A stretch of 64,000 nt of DNA from Ophthalmolycus amberensis (lineage: Eukaryota > Chordata > Actinopteri > Perciformes > Zoarcidae). Every line of letters starts with the position of its first letter. The first letter of the stretch is position 1. This document shows positions 38,501 through 48,512 of this stretch, one piece after another. The position numbers and the translations under genes were made by a program. The stretch spans positions 658,001 to 722,000 of the forward strand of contig JAFEUB010001181.1 of NCBI GenBank assembly GCA_024529925.1. Reading direction: 5' to 3'. Below the pieces are notes generated by a model, which saw only the letters and a list, made by a program, of their open reading frames with translations, had not been told where the DNA came from and did no database searches.

Positions 38501-41500
38501 GAATATAGAACGTACATATAAAATACTAACTGGGACTTTAATGAAGCGCATTTGGTGTTGCGTTAACGGATACTTGATAATAGTGTGTATTTACACTCTA
38601 TCATATGCGTTTCTGATTGAATGAAAGCCTAAAAAGCCCTCCAACAAAGTAAAAACCACAGACGTGTAACGGGGCCGGCGGTGTTCACAGGATGAAGTGA
38701 CAAACTCTGACAATGGATAGAGTTTCTAATGTTGACACAGGATAAAACTCAAAGTCCTGTCAGGTGACCTGACAGGACTGAGAGGAAGGAAGAGAGACTG
38801 GCCAAAGCAAAGGTGTGGGACCAGAAGCGTGCACACATAAAAGGAAGCTGCTATTCTTTCCTCTCATCGGCTTTAAACGACTCTAGGAGAGAGACCTCCA
38901 TTAGAGAGAGTGGTCTAAACACACGAATAAGAGTATTAATGTTGCAAGAGAAGCCGTATTTTAGGCACAGTGAGAAACACAGTACACCAAAATGTCTCTC
39001 GTGCTTTCTGCCTTTTTCCATTTGCTCTGCCTCTCATTGGCTTCGTGTGATACTTGTCATATTCAAACAACACCATTGTTGGGGGAGAGTTTTAACTGTG
39101 CACATCTGGCTATATTCAACATCAGTTTGATTAATATGTTGTGTTTCATGCGTCCATTTTAAAACTCCTCACCAGTACCTTCAACTCAGCATCTGTAAAG
39201 GCTTTCATCACCTTCTCTTCCATATAAATAAATCATAGTTGTGAGAGTGGTAATAATAAAGCTATTTTAGTAGACAGTGAACTTACCCACCTTATGAAAT
39301 CACAATGTGAGACGTCCAAGCTGAAAGAGGTCACTATGTGCCACAAACTTGGGATCTTTAAATGCCTCTCTTAACCGTTTGTTCTCTTCTTTTGACTATT
39401 TTCCGTATTTTGTTTTTGATCAAGGGAGATCAGGCACAACGCTCACAATTATATTTTAGTAATCTGTGAAACGTTTTGTGAAGCTCACTACTATAGTGCA
39501 AAGCTAGCAACACTGGGCTGGGGTTTTTGGGTTCGATATCTTTTAAAATCAAACTTACTTTTGCTTGTTTCTCAAGATTACCAGCCCGAGCAATAAATTA
39601 AGACAAGCATTTGCTGCTTTTAACTTTATCATTCAAAAATGTGGGCTTCTTACTGTGCCACACATGAGTAATAATTTAGAATCTGTTGATAGGTGTTAGT
39701 GTGTGTATTAAAACAACATTTTACACCCCTGCTTTTGGTGGGACTACACTTTTGTTTTAATTGTATTCATTGACCGCACAATGCAATGACACATTAATCG
39801 TCCATTTTAGAAGAAGAATCTGTCACATCAGAAGATGTTTTGTACTACCACAGTACAGTCATCATGCTGCCCAATTACAGTAAGAGATTAAGTGTGAAAC
39901 ATAAGCCTTTGATCTGAGTCAGTGATTAACACAGCCGGGGTTTAGTTGTCCAAATCACTGGCAGATGCTCTGCTAAGCTCCGTGGCCTCAGCAGACAGTA
40001 CGATGGGATCTCTGGCACACAGGGAGGACTGGGGCCTCGACACGATCGCAGCCCGAATGTGGCCAGTCATATCCAGCGGCAGCCTTGTGTGTCCTCTCCC
40101 GTGCCCATTACACTCCAGCCCGGATACGCTCCTTGTGTTCCCATTCACTTAACTCTCAAGTTGTATTCAGCTATTTACAGTTTGATGAGGGGGGCAGTGT
40201 GTAATGAAATACTCATTTTCTATTTTGTTTCGCAGCATGCTTTGGATTCCAACCTCAGCAGTCTAATCAAGAGGACCAGTGAGTTGGAAAGTCTTATGGG
40301 GAAACTTATCCAAACCTGTCAACATGTGGAGGTGAGGGTTGTTCATCTGTTCGCCTTCAGGTGCGGCCTCCTTGCTTCTGTTGCTTCATTGAATTATTAA
40401 CACAGTGAAGAATTACTGTGTCGTATAGTACTGAGAGTGGCTTTTCGCCACGTCAACAAGATGAAGTGCTCTTTAGTGTATAGATCAATCATTTCTTCAA
40501 CATGCATACAATTTGCTGCAAATTGAGTATTTTCAGAACATGAACTTGGAAATAAATATATAAAGCAGTTATTATGTCAATCCTCAAAAAGCATATTGTG
40601 TACATGTTCATTGCAATGGCTGTGATTGGGATACAAATACAAACTGTGGACAAGGTGGACTGCTGCTCTGCTTGCCCAACAATAAAAGCCATAATTATCC
40701 TCTGGAGTGGTTTTCCTATCATTGTCCTATATAATGTATTTTAAAATGATTTAATCAAATGGACCTGCAGTAGTGCAGCACAACATATTGTCAAAGCAAA
40801 TGAATTACCAAAACGCTTGACACTGTCTCTTATCTCTGCTTCTGTCCTGTCCAGGTAAATGCCTCGCGACAGGAAAACAAGCTGCTGGAGGAGTGTGACC
40901 TGCTGATTACTATCATACAGCAACGAAGACAAATCATAGGAACCAAGATAAAGGAGGGAAAGGTACATCTTTATCACCTTTTGTGTCTCGATGAACTTTT
41001 TTTGTTTGTTCATCACCTTGTGCGTGTTGATAACCTTGCCTGCCCACATTACAACCTAGCATACCACCAGAGACAGCACAGTAAGGAGAGAGAGTCGGAT
41101 TCCTGTTTGTGTGTCACGTTGGTTTCACCCCTATTAACACCAATGGGAGATGTGAACGTGAACACAGATTGTGACCGATTCCTTCGCCTCATAGTCACCA
41201 AAGTATACATATTGGACCCATTTTCACAAGCCACAAATATTCAGATCATTTGGACACTGAAATAGCATTTTTCAGAAAATGTTTGTTCGAGAAATTTCTT
41301 TGTCTCAGCAGACTCTCGCGAGATCTGGATACGAACGTTAACGAATGCCCTAACTTATTTTTGTAATGCTAAAATGGCTGTAGCTGTGTAAATAAACAGA
41401 TTATGCAAATATAACCCAATCTGCTTTGATCCAACCACACAATCATTTCCAAACGAGGCGGAGGGATGAGGGAAAGGCAAACATGCAATGACCACGCCCA

Positions 41501-44500
41501 CTGAGGAGACAGGAAGTGTATAACATTTGAAATCATTGGAGGAGCTTGTAATGTGTTAAACATCACTGTTGTTGGGTAACAAACTCATCAAAATGTTACT
41601 TTTTAAGGTGAGACTCACTTTTGAAAGAATCAATAACACATTTGTTTCTTACAAATAACATGTTAATTCCATAAATAATAAAATGTTTTTAATCAAATTC
41701 AGTATGTTAAAGGTTTTGCTGCTACAGCCTCACTTGGTCTCATAGGAACAGAAGCTTATGGCACCTTTGTGTGTACTTTGTGTGTACTGAAGTCATTCTG
41801 CTAACTTTATATATTTTCTCGACTTGTAATGTCACAGATTAGCTCCAGTTTACATTTGCGTCACAGAGCTAAACATCCGATTGTCCTTAAATATAAATAT
41901 CTGGTGATCTTTGAAGAACACGGTTCAAGTCATTTACTGCTGTTCTGCAGGTATTTCTGCTTTTTGGTTATTTTTTCTACCTTTGTTGCCCTTGGTAACC
42001 TACCGTAGATGGTAAAAACATACAATGCAAAAATGGTTCAGAGAAAGCTTTCTGACATCTCAGCTAATTTAACCCGCTCATCCTCTTTTTCTGACCTTAT
42101 AGCTCAGACAGGGGGCTGGTGACAACATGTCCCCAGATCTGTTTGTGGTTTTGCACACTTGTCACAAGCTCCGTACACTGAAATATTCACCAGACTGCAG
42201 AGTTTATTGCTCTATTTTGTCTTCGGTATCAGCCTTGAGCGCCGGAGTTCTTCTGGCACATTGTCCATACATTTAATGAGCTTATTCTGTGCCTCTTGAA
42301 TCATTCCCCTTCCTTTTCCCATGTGAGATGCCATTAGAGAGGCAGTGGCATGCTGTGCCATGCTCAGTGTCAGAGTAAGATCAGCCCTGCTTTCTGTGAT
42401 GGCCCTCTGAGGAGGAGGACTCTTTCCTTCCTCACGCCGTGCCTCGTGTCAGCTTCTGCTTCTGCTTTCAACCACTAAGCCAATATGGCACAGATGCGGG
42501 ATAGGAGGGTCCTGGTTACTATGGCAGTGTCATAAATACACCTCTCGTGCCAGTGCAGCTTGTAGAACAGGTTGAAGCTCACACTCTTGTGGGTATTACA
42601 CAACTGAAAAATCAAAGGTGTAAATCAGACTTTCCCCAGTAGGATGTTCTAATTGGTGAAGTAAAATCCAATCTAGCATCTGGCAGGCTGGTGCCTCAGT
42701 TCAGTAAATAGGACATTTGCTGGTTATTTACCAAGCTTTCCATCATCATCAACATTTCCTTATTTGTTTTCTGTCTAGTCGATACGTCTGAGGAAACTAG
42801 CACAGCAGATAGCCAGCTGCAAGCAGTGCATCGAGAGGTCCTCCTCCCTCATCACTCAGGCCGACCAAACTCTCAAGGAGACGGACCAAGCTCGCTTCCT
42901 CCAAACGGCTAAAAGCACCTGTGAGAGGTGAGGAAGCAAAGATAGCTAACGCTATCAACGGACAATAGCTATGGTGTATAAAACCGTCACCATCTATTAA
43001 TATACTTCTTTAATTACAGAGTTTCAATGGCAACGGCCTCCTCTCAAATCCTGTTACCAGATATTAACCTGAATGACAGCTTTGATACTTTTGCTTTGGA
43101 CTTCACAAGGGAGAAACAAATGCTAGAAAGCTTGGATTACCTCACAGGTGAGTGTGGTCTTATACTGCCAGTCACATTACAGCTTTTGGGTAGTTTTACA
43201 CTTTGTAATTCTTGAAAATAGATGATTTGTTGGGTAAGTTTTATCTGAATAATGCATTTTAAAAGATCTTCATTTTAGGGATGCACCGATCCGACTTTTT
43301 CAGTCCCAATACAAATACCTGGGCTTTGGGGATTGGCCGATACCGAGTACTGATCCCACACCAGTGTTTGATTAATAAGCTGTATGCCTCACTGTGTGGA
43401 AGGACTGAGATCTTTCTTTCATTTGTGAGGCATCAATCAGGCTTGATTCAAATATTGCTTTCTTATGTACATGGATATAAATCTATTAGAATAATAGTAT
43501 CCAGCTATTTTAGTCAGGATCGGACAGATATCCGATATCAGTATGGGTATTTTTGCATCTCTGCCTTCAATTATATAGATTTATACAATTAAAAGCCTTC
43601 AGCAGGGATATAAGCACGAACTTTACAATACAACTATGTGCCTCTTAGCAACAGAAAACCAACAAAACTCACAAATGTAAGGCTACAATTTTCTGCTGAA
43701 TGAAATGGGTTTGATTGTTTGTGCTCAGCGCCCGCTATAGCAGCATGGGTTTACCTCTGCACGGGGGCTGTTAGCTGTAATAGCTGGGAGAACTATAACC
43801 TAGCTTAATTACACTTGTCAGTATTAATCGACACAATATGGATAGTGCTATCATATTGTGAGATTTTTTTTATGTTGTCGTGTGCAGAATAGAATCCACT
43901 CAGCTTTCATTCCTGTCTCAGAAACAAACATGTGTCTTTTGTTTTCTGATTGCAGCACCAAATCCGCCAATAATCCGTGGGGAATTATGCACAGCTTCAT
44001 ACGACACAATCACAGTTCACTGGACATCAGATGATGAATTCGCTGTTGTATCATATGAACTTCAGTACGCCATCTTCACCAGCCAATCCAATGTTGTCAG
44101 TAAGTCTACGTGCAGCTCTCTGGTGGGAGTGCAGTCAGTGTAATGTTCGTGGTGGGAAACAATGATGGAGGGATTTGAAAGGGATTTCACTCAAGGACCT
44201 TAAATTGATTGGGGGGCTATGTTACGATATGCAAACATCATATTGTACTGTAGCAGCAGGAGAGGAGAGCTCTGTCCTTGGCTCTCATGGTAATGAGATG
44301 TTACCAAAATACACTGCAATTGTTGCAGTGTCTAGAAAAGGATACAGGGGAAAATAACAGCTCAGTCAGACTGGATTTACATCAAGATGCCCATAAACTC
44401 AATATTATCTCGGGGTTGAAATGAGTAGCCGACTGTTTGAATTGATTGCTCTAACAAGGCCACGAATGCTCGATCTATTCTCAACTGCCTCAGTGCTCAA

Positions 44501-46074
44501 GCACACTTGGATGAGTTGTAATGCGACTATATTTGATGAGTCAAAAACAGCAGCTATAGATTGCAAGACTGCATACAATTACACTGTGTTGTCCCATTGA
44601 ACGAGGCTCTAACTCAACAGTTTGGGGGATTTTCAAATTGGTTTGTCAGTGACTTGTCTTTCTGTCTGGGCTGCAGGTTTGTGTAACTCTGCTGACAGCT
44701 GGATGATTGTACCAAACATCAAGCAAAATCACTACACTGTCCACGGGCTCCAGTGTGGCACCAAGTACATTTTCATAGTGAAGGCCATAAACCAGGCTGG
44801 AAGCCGCAGCAGTGAACCAGGGAAACTCAAGACCAACAGTATGTCAAGAGTGTATTCCATGATTCATTTCCCATGAGAATTGTAATGCATAGAAACGAAA
44901 AAAAAATTTCTTCCTTTCTTCAAGGTCAACCATTCAAGTTAGACCCGAAGTCAGCTCACCGGAAGCTGAGGGTGTCCCATGACAACCTGACGGTGGAGAG
45001 GGACGAGATGTCGTCCAAGAAGAGCCACAGTCAGGACCGCTTCTCAAGTCACAGCAGCTACGGTGTCACAGGAAATGTCTACATCGACAGCGGCCGCCAT
45101 TACTGGGAGGCTCTGATTGGAGGAAGCTCGTGGTAAAATCATTTACCCGTTTACAGCCATTCTGCTCCGACATTCATGGTCCTTAGAAGATAAATCCTAA
45201 TGACTTTGGTAATCCTCTGACTTCTGCTCTTGCGCAAACACGTTTGTGGTTTTGAGTGAAATGTCACGAGGACTATCTAACATACTTCCATGGAACTTGG
45301 TTCCTAAATTCCGGTTCCCTGCAGAATGAATTGTAATACCGTAGGTCATACCTTAACTTCAGGTCAAAATCTGACATCTGTCCAATGTTTTAGTTTAATG
45401 GCCAAATACCCACAAAAATAATGACATTCTTGTCAGTGTCAGCTTTTCTTTGTGTTTATTGCTAATTAGCAAATGCTACCATGCTAACACGCTAAACTAA
45501 GATGGTGAACATGGTAAGCATTGTACATATTATACCTGCTACATAGCAGTATGCTAACATTGCCATTGTCAGCCTGTTTTAACATGCATTTAGCGCAAAG
45601 CACCGCTGTGCATAAGTACAGCCTCACAGAGCCCCTAGCATGCTTTATTGATAATGGGGTAGGTTTTAAAATGCTAGCAATGTACAGGTCATTTATGACT
45701 GTTTGTTCTTCTATTGGGCATGCAGGTTTGCAGTGGGCATTGCATACAAGTCAGCACCAAAACATGAGTGGGTCGGCAAAAACTCTGCCTCCTGGGTACT
45801 GTCTCGCTGCAACAACTCGTGGGTGGTGCGTCACAACAGTAAGGAGATGCCCATCGAGCCCTCACCCCACCTGCGTCGTCTCGGAGTGCTGTTGGACTAT
45901 GACGCTGGATCACTGTCTTTCCATGACGCTGTCGGCGCTCAGCACTTGCATGCATTCGACATCGCCTTCGCTCAGCCAGTCTGCCCCGTGTTCAACGTGT
46001 GGAACAGGTGTTTAACAGTCCTCACCGGACTGCCCATCCCAGATCACTTGGAGGGGACAGACTACAACAACTGA
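34845..46074 (+). CDS. mid1: midline-1 E3 ubiquitin ligase (TRIM18), complete
   Basis: MID1 is a microtubule-associated RING ubiquitin ligase. It binds alpha4 (IGBP1) to promote PP2A turnover, and human mutations cause Opitz G/BBB syndrome. Coding exons: 34845-35510, 40236-40331, 40855-40962, 42779-42927, 43020-43147, 43956-44099, 44677-44838, 44925-45132 and 45726-46074 (stop TGA). Lengths sum to 2010 bases, giving 669 residues against 667 in human, with all phases and GT-AG sites intact. Domain order is RING, two B-boxes, coiled coil, COS, FN3 and PRY-SPRY. The start is the ATG of METLESELTC, preceded by an acceptor at 34788 and 56 bases of 5' UTR. MID2 is excluded because the SPRY segment (GIAYKSAPKHEWVGKNSASW) and the terminal PIPDHLEGTD follow MID1. 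It is probably regulated through alternative upstream promoters. Confidence 0.97.
37116..37135. repeat. poly-G run, 20 bases
   Basis: An uninterrupted 20-base G homopolymer on the sense strand inside the first large mid1 intron. Confidence 0.9.
38753..38779. repeat. 27-bp palindrome with 1-base centre
   Basis: Thirteen-base arms AGTCCTGTCAGGT and ACCTGACAGGACT flank a single G at 38766. It is intronic in mid1. Confidence 0.85.
40236..42927 (+). CDS. mid1: mid1 coiled-coil exons
   Basis: Exons 40236-40331 (32 codons), 40855-40962 (36 codons) and 42779-42927 encode the dimerising coiled coil, with LIKRTSELESLMGKLIQ, EECDLLITIIQQRRQIIG and RLRKLAQQIASCKQC. Exon lengths of 96 and 108 bases and the 149-base exon match what I expect for vertebrate MID1. 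The last ends in phase 2. Confidence 0.95.
41050..42778 (+). other. mid1 intron, no feature recognised
   Basis: 1.8 kb between coiled-coil exons (the intron itself is 40963-42778). Only chance open frames are seen. Confidence 0.7.
43020..44838 (+). CDS. mid1: mid1 COS and fibronectin type III exons
   Basis: Exon 43020-43147 encodes the COS box (ATASSQILLPDINLNDSFD through LESLDYLT), needed for microtubule binding. Exons 43956-44099 and 44677-44838 encode the FN3 domain, from APNPPIIRGELCTASYD to SRSSEPGKLKTNS. Junction phases are 1, 1 and 1, and each split codon restores the expected residue (A, S, S). Confidence 0.95.
43276..43563. mobile_element. hAT-like non-autonomous DNA transposon, degenerate
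   Basis: The left end TAGGGATGCACCGATCCG and the internal CCGATACCGAGTACTGATCC are typical of a common fish hAT-related repeat rich in CGAT words. The right end (TTGCATCTCTG) is a decayed inverted copy of the left. Candidate 8-bp target duplications are CTTCATTT before and CTTCAATT after, with one mismatch. It lies in the mid1 intron between the COS and FN3 exons. Family assignment is from memory; the exact ends are uncertain by a few bases. Confidence 0.6.
44311..44331. repeat. small inverted repeat, 9-bp arms
   Basis: ACACTGCAA and TTGCAGTGT are separated by three bases. It is intronic in mid1 and may be chance. Confidence 0.5.
44925..46074 (+). CDS. mid1: mid1 PRY-SPRY (B30.2) exons
   Basis: Exon 44925-45132 encodes the PRY part (QPFKLDPKSAHRKLRVSHD to DSGRHYWEALIGGSSW). 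Exon 45726-46074 encodes the SPRY core and the C-terminus (FAVGIAYKSAPKHEW, HLRRLGVLLDYDAGSLSF, FAQPVCPVFNVWN, LTGLPIPDHLEG). The split tryptophan codon TG/G joins them correctly. The last five residues differ from human. Confidence 0.96.
45240..45640 (-). repeat. percomorph interspersed repeat, copy 1
   Basis: The reverse complement shares an ordered series of words with the repeat at 61390-61890, including variants of GCTAACATGCTAAAATG, TTAGTTCAGC(A/G)TGTTAGCATG, AACATTTGCT and the later CATAAACCA segment. I recognise this as a family that is abundant in percomorph fish genomes, but I cannot name its class. It lies in the last mid1 intron. Confidence 0.6.
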
Positions 46075-46810
46075 CAAAACCGGTCCTGCTAGATTTTCTT
46101 TGTGTACCCAAAAAGAAACCAGACTGCCTGCGCCTCATTGACTGTGATGCCCACTTACATGTTGACAAACTGAACGAGATGCCATTAATAGCCCAGGTGT
46201 ACATTCCTAATCAAGCCTATGTTGAAATGAATAGGAATTATTTGAGAAATGATCTACAGGCATCTGTAGATGTATTTCTTTGCTTTGCACATGTATGTAC
46301 ATTACACTGCCGGATGGCTTTAAGGATTTCCTTACAGTTTGAAATTCATTTTCAAATAGGCTCCAGATAATTTTTATTTCTTAAGTTCATTATATGCCGT
46401 TCCATTCATGTTTGATTATAAACCTTTAGGTGCAAGTGACAAACGGACTCTGGCGTTATTGTTTCTGCAGGATTTGTATTATTGGCTATTTTAAATGTTA
46501 CGCTTTTGAAATATTTTTTAAATCATAGCACTTTGAGAAGTTGTCACTATAGAATTTATTTCTCAGCCACTTGTACCGTAATGCAAATGTTTCCTTGTCA
46601 TTGTCTTGTAAGGAAAAAGCACTAAATAGATCAGATAACAAAGATAATTTTATTTTTTATTAAGACTAATGTGAAATCAGTCATTTAAGTCATTCAAATA
46701 TTTATTCCCTGTAAATGTGTGCAGTTCAGCATTATGAGATCTTTCATTACAATTTTCACGTTTAAGTTTCTCTCTGACAAGCTGTAATAAAAGTGACTTA
46801 ATTTGATTAG
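46075..46810 (+). other. mid1 3' UTR
   Basis: AT-rich sequence from the stop codon to a canonical polyadenylation signal at 46786-46791. No open frame of interest. Confidence 0.6.
46786..46791 (+). promoter_or_regulatory. polyadenylation signal AATAAA for mid1
   Basis: A canonical hexamer lies 712 bases after the mid1 stop codon, and GT-rich sequence (TTAGCTGTGTAATTTGTCC) follows within 30 bases. Confidence 0.6.
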
Positions 46811-48400
46811 CTGTGTAATTTGTCCTGGTTTTAAGATGTACTGCATGCTAAACGTGTCTCAGTAAGATGATAATTTAATATGCTGTACACTTGTTGTTTA
46901 CACTTATTTATACTTGATCTATCATCAAAGCTTGAACAGGCTGTCAACACCACAGTGAAGAGAAAACAACATCACTAGAGAAAAGTGTCAGTGTTGCTTT
47001 GCAGCACTCACTCTGACCCACACTGAGCATAGACATCACTTTTGACAAGATTTGCTCTGACATCTCTTTTTGTTCTGGAGTAACATGGCTTGAATTCTGC
47101 AGCATCCCCTTTCACCTAAAGTAGACAGGAGGAAAAAAGAAAAATTCTGAACTCTGTGTGACCTCCTTATGAGACACCCTGCAGTCAAAGCTGTAATACG
47201 TGAACACTACCTCCTCCACGACATGCCACCAGGATTTTGAGATGTATACACCTTTCTTTGTGAAGAAATACTGAAAGTTGTTTGTGTAATCACAATAGAT
47301 CACAACATGGGTCTGGTTTTGACTACAATTTTAGGTCTAAGTTAAGCTTTAGGTGGATTTTTTTAATATTCACTATTATTTAAACAACAATCATACAATG
47401 TGACAGTGACATAAAGAAAATATTTTGTAAAAAAGATTTAAAAAAATATGTAATATGATAACAGGATCACTGTAAAAAACTAAATCACATTTTTGTTTTG
47501 TATCATTTTATTATATACCGAGCATATTATAAGTTAAATCTAAAACAAATTCTCAAGACAATGGACCGTTGATTGAGGGGTGTTTGTAATGATTTTATCA
47601 CTGACAGTATTTTAAAACAAACAAAACACAAAATAAATGTACTGTTAACATATTCGTCCATTGCCTGCTTTACATTATGAAATAAAAAAGACCTAGAACA
47701 CATCTAAACAAAAAACACAATTTTTGTTCTAAACAAAGGCATTGTAGAGTTGACTACAACACTTACAATAGGCAAAGCGTCATTAAGGGCTTTACTCTGA
47801 ATGTGCATTCAGGGAAAAGAAAGCAGTTTGCAGACATGATGAACAAGAATTGGAAATCTAATTTTGAAATACAAAAAATGTTCCCTGGGGCTCCACCTGC
47901 AGGATTTCTATTTTCTTTGACAGATGATTGTGCTGCTAGATGCCATATCTGTCACACCAGAAATTACATCTATCATGTTGGTCTATTTGTCTTGTGATGT
48001 TAGCTTTGTAATAACAATATGGGCCTCATATAAATAAGATTAAATAAGATAAGATAAGATCTAAGATAAGCGAGAACAGAGACTGTATTGTCATCCATCC
48101 GTGCAGCACACAGAGGAACATGATTGTGTTTTCCTGGTCCGTGGTGCAAAACAAAAAGAAGGAATGAGGCAACATTCAGTCTCATCCAGGTGAGAGCTGG
48201 AAATAAAAAAAATAACTAAACTATAAATAGCATGAATACCAAGCATGATATACATCAAATTGAGGATGGACACAACATAATTATAATAACACTTAACACA
48301 CACACATGTAGTTTATGTTGTTAGCATGATCTGTGGCAGGCCAAGATCACTATAAAAAGTATTCAAATCAAATACACACTTTAGTAGATTGAACAATTTT
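46810..48400. other. mid1-cog3 intergenic region
   Basis: AT-rich spacer without recognisable genes. The only assignable element is a probable retrotransposon tail at 48020-48230. Confidence 0.6.
48020..48230 (-). mobile_element. probable non-LTR retrotransposon 3' tail
   Basis: A tandem (ATAAG)n run at about 48030-48072 borders ACTGTATTGTCATCCATCCGTG and a GGAACATGATTGTGTTTTCC segment. Fish LINE or SINE copies commonly end in (TCTTA)n-type tails next to a similar TATTGTCAT motif, which would place this copy on the minus strand. The assignment is from general pattern memory. Confidence 0.4.
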
Positions 48401-48419
48401 TGAACTTCACTAACTGCAT

Positions 48420-48512
48420 CAGACAGCCACTCCCCCAAGCCCCGCCCACAATCCCGGAACAGGAAGTACCTGCGCGTTTTTGCTGCTGACGTTGGAGCTG
48501 TACAAAGTGACG
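48420..48512 (+). promoter_or_regulatory. cog3 core promoter and 5' UTR
   Basis: A GC box (CCCCGCCCAC, 48440-48449) and ETS-type sites (CCCGGAAC near 48453 and AGGAAGT at 48461-48467) lie within 75 bases of the start codon, with no TATA box. This is the usual arrangement of a housekeeping promoter. The start site itself cannot be seen. Confidence 0.5.

Larger units (their letters stand above)
35511..40235 (+). other. mid1 intron after first coding exon
   Basis: 4.7 kb intron. It contains a poly-G run at 37116-37135 and a 27-base palindrome at 38753-38779. No coding sequence is recognised. Confidence 0.8.

Noticed and set aside
39480..39545. tRNA gene suggested by a GGTTCGA-like B box
   Set aside because: No matching A box or cloverleaf arms could be folded around it.
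43277..43592. 103-codon open frame as an extra mid1 exon
   Set aside because: It falls within the hAT-like repeat, and the neighbouring mid1 exons already join in phase without it.
34845..46074. Assignment to MID2 instead of MID1
   Set aside because: The FN3 and SPRY segments and the C-terminus follow MID1, and the MID2 C-terminal extension is absent.
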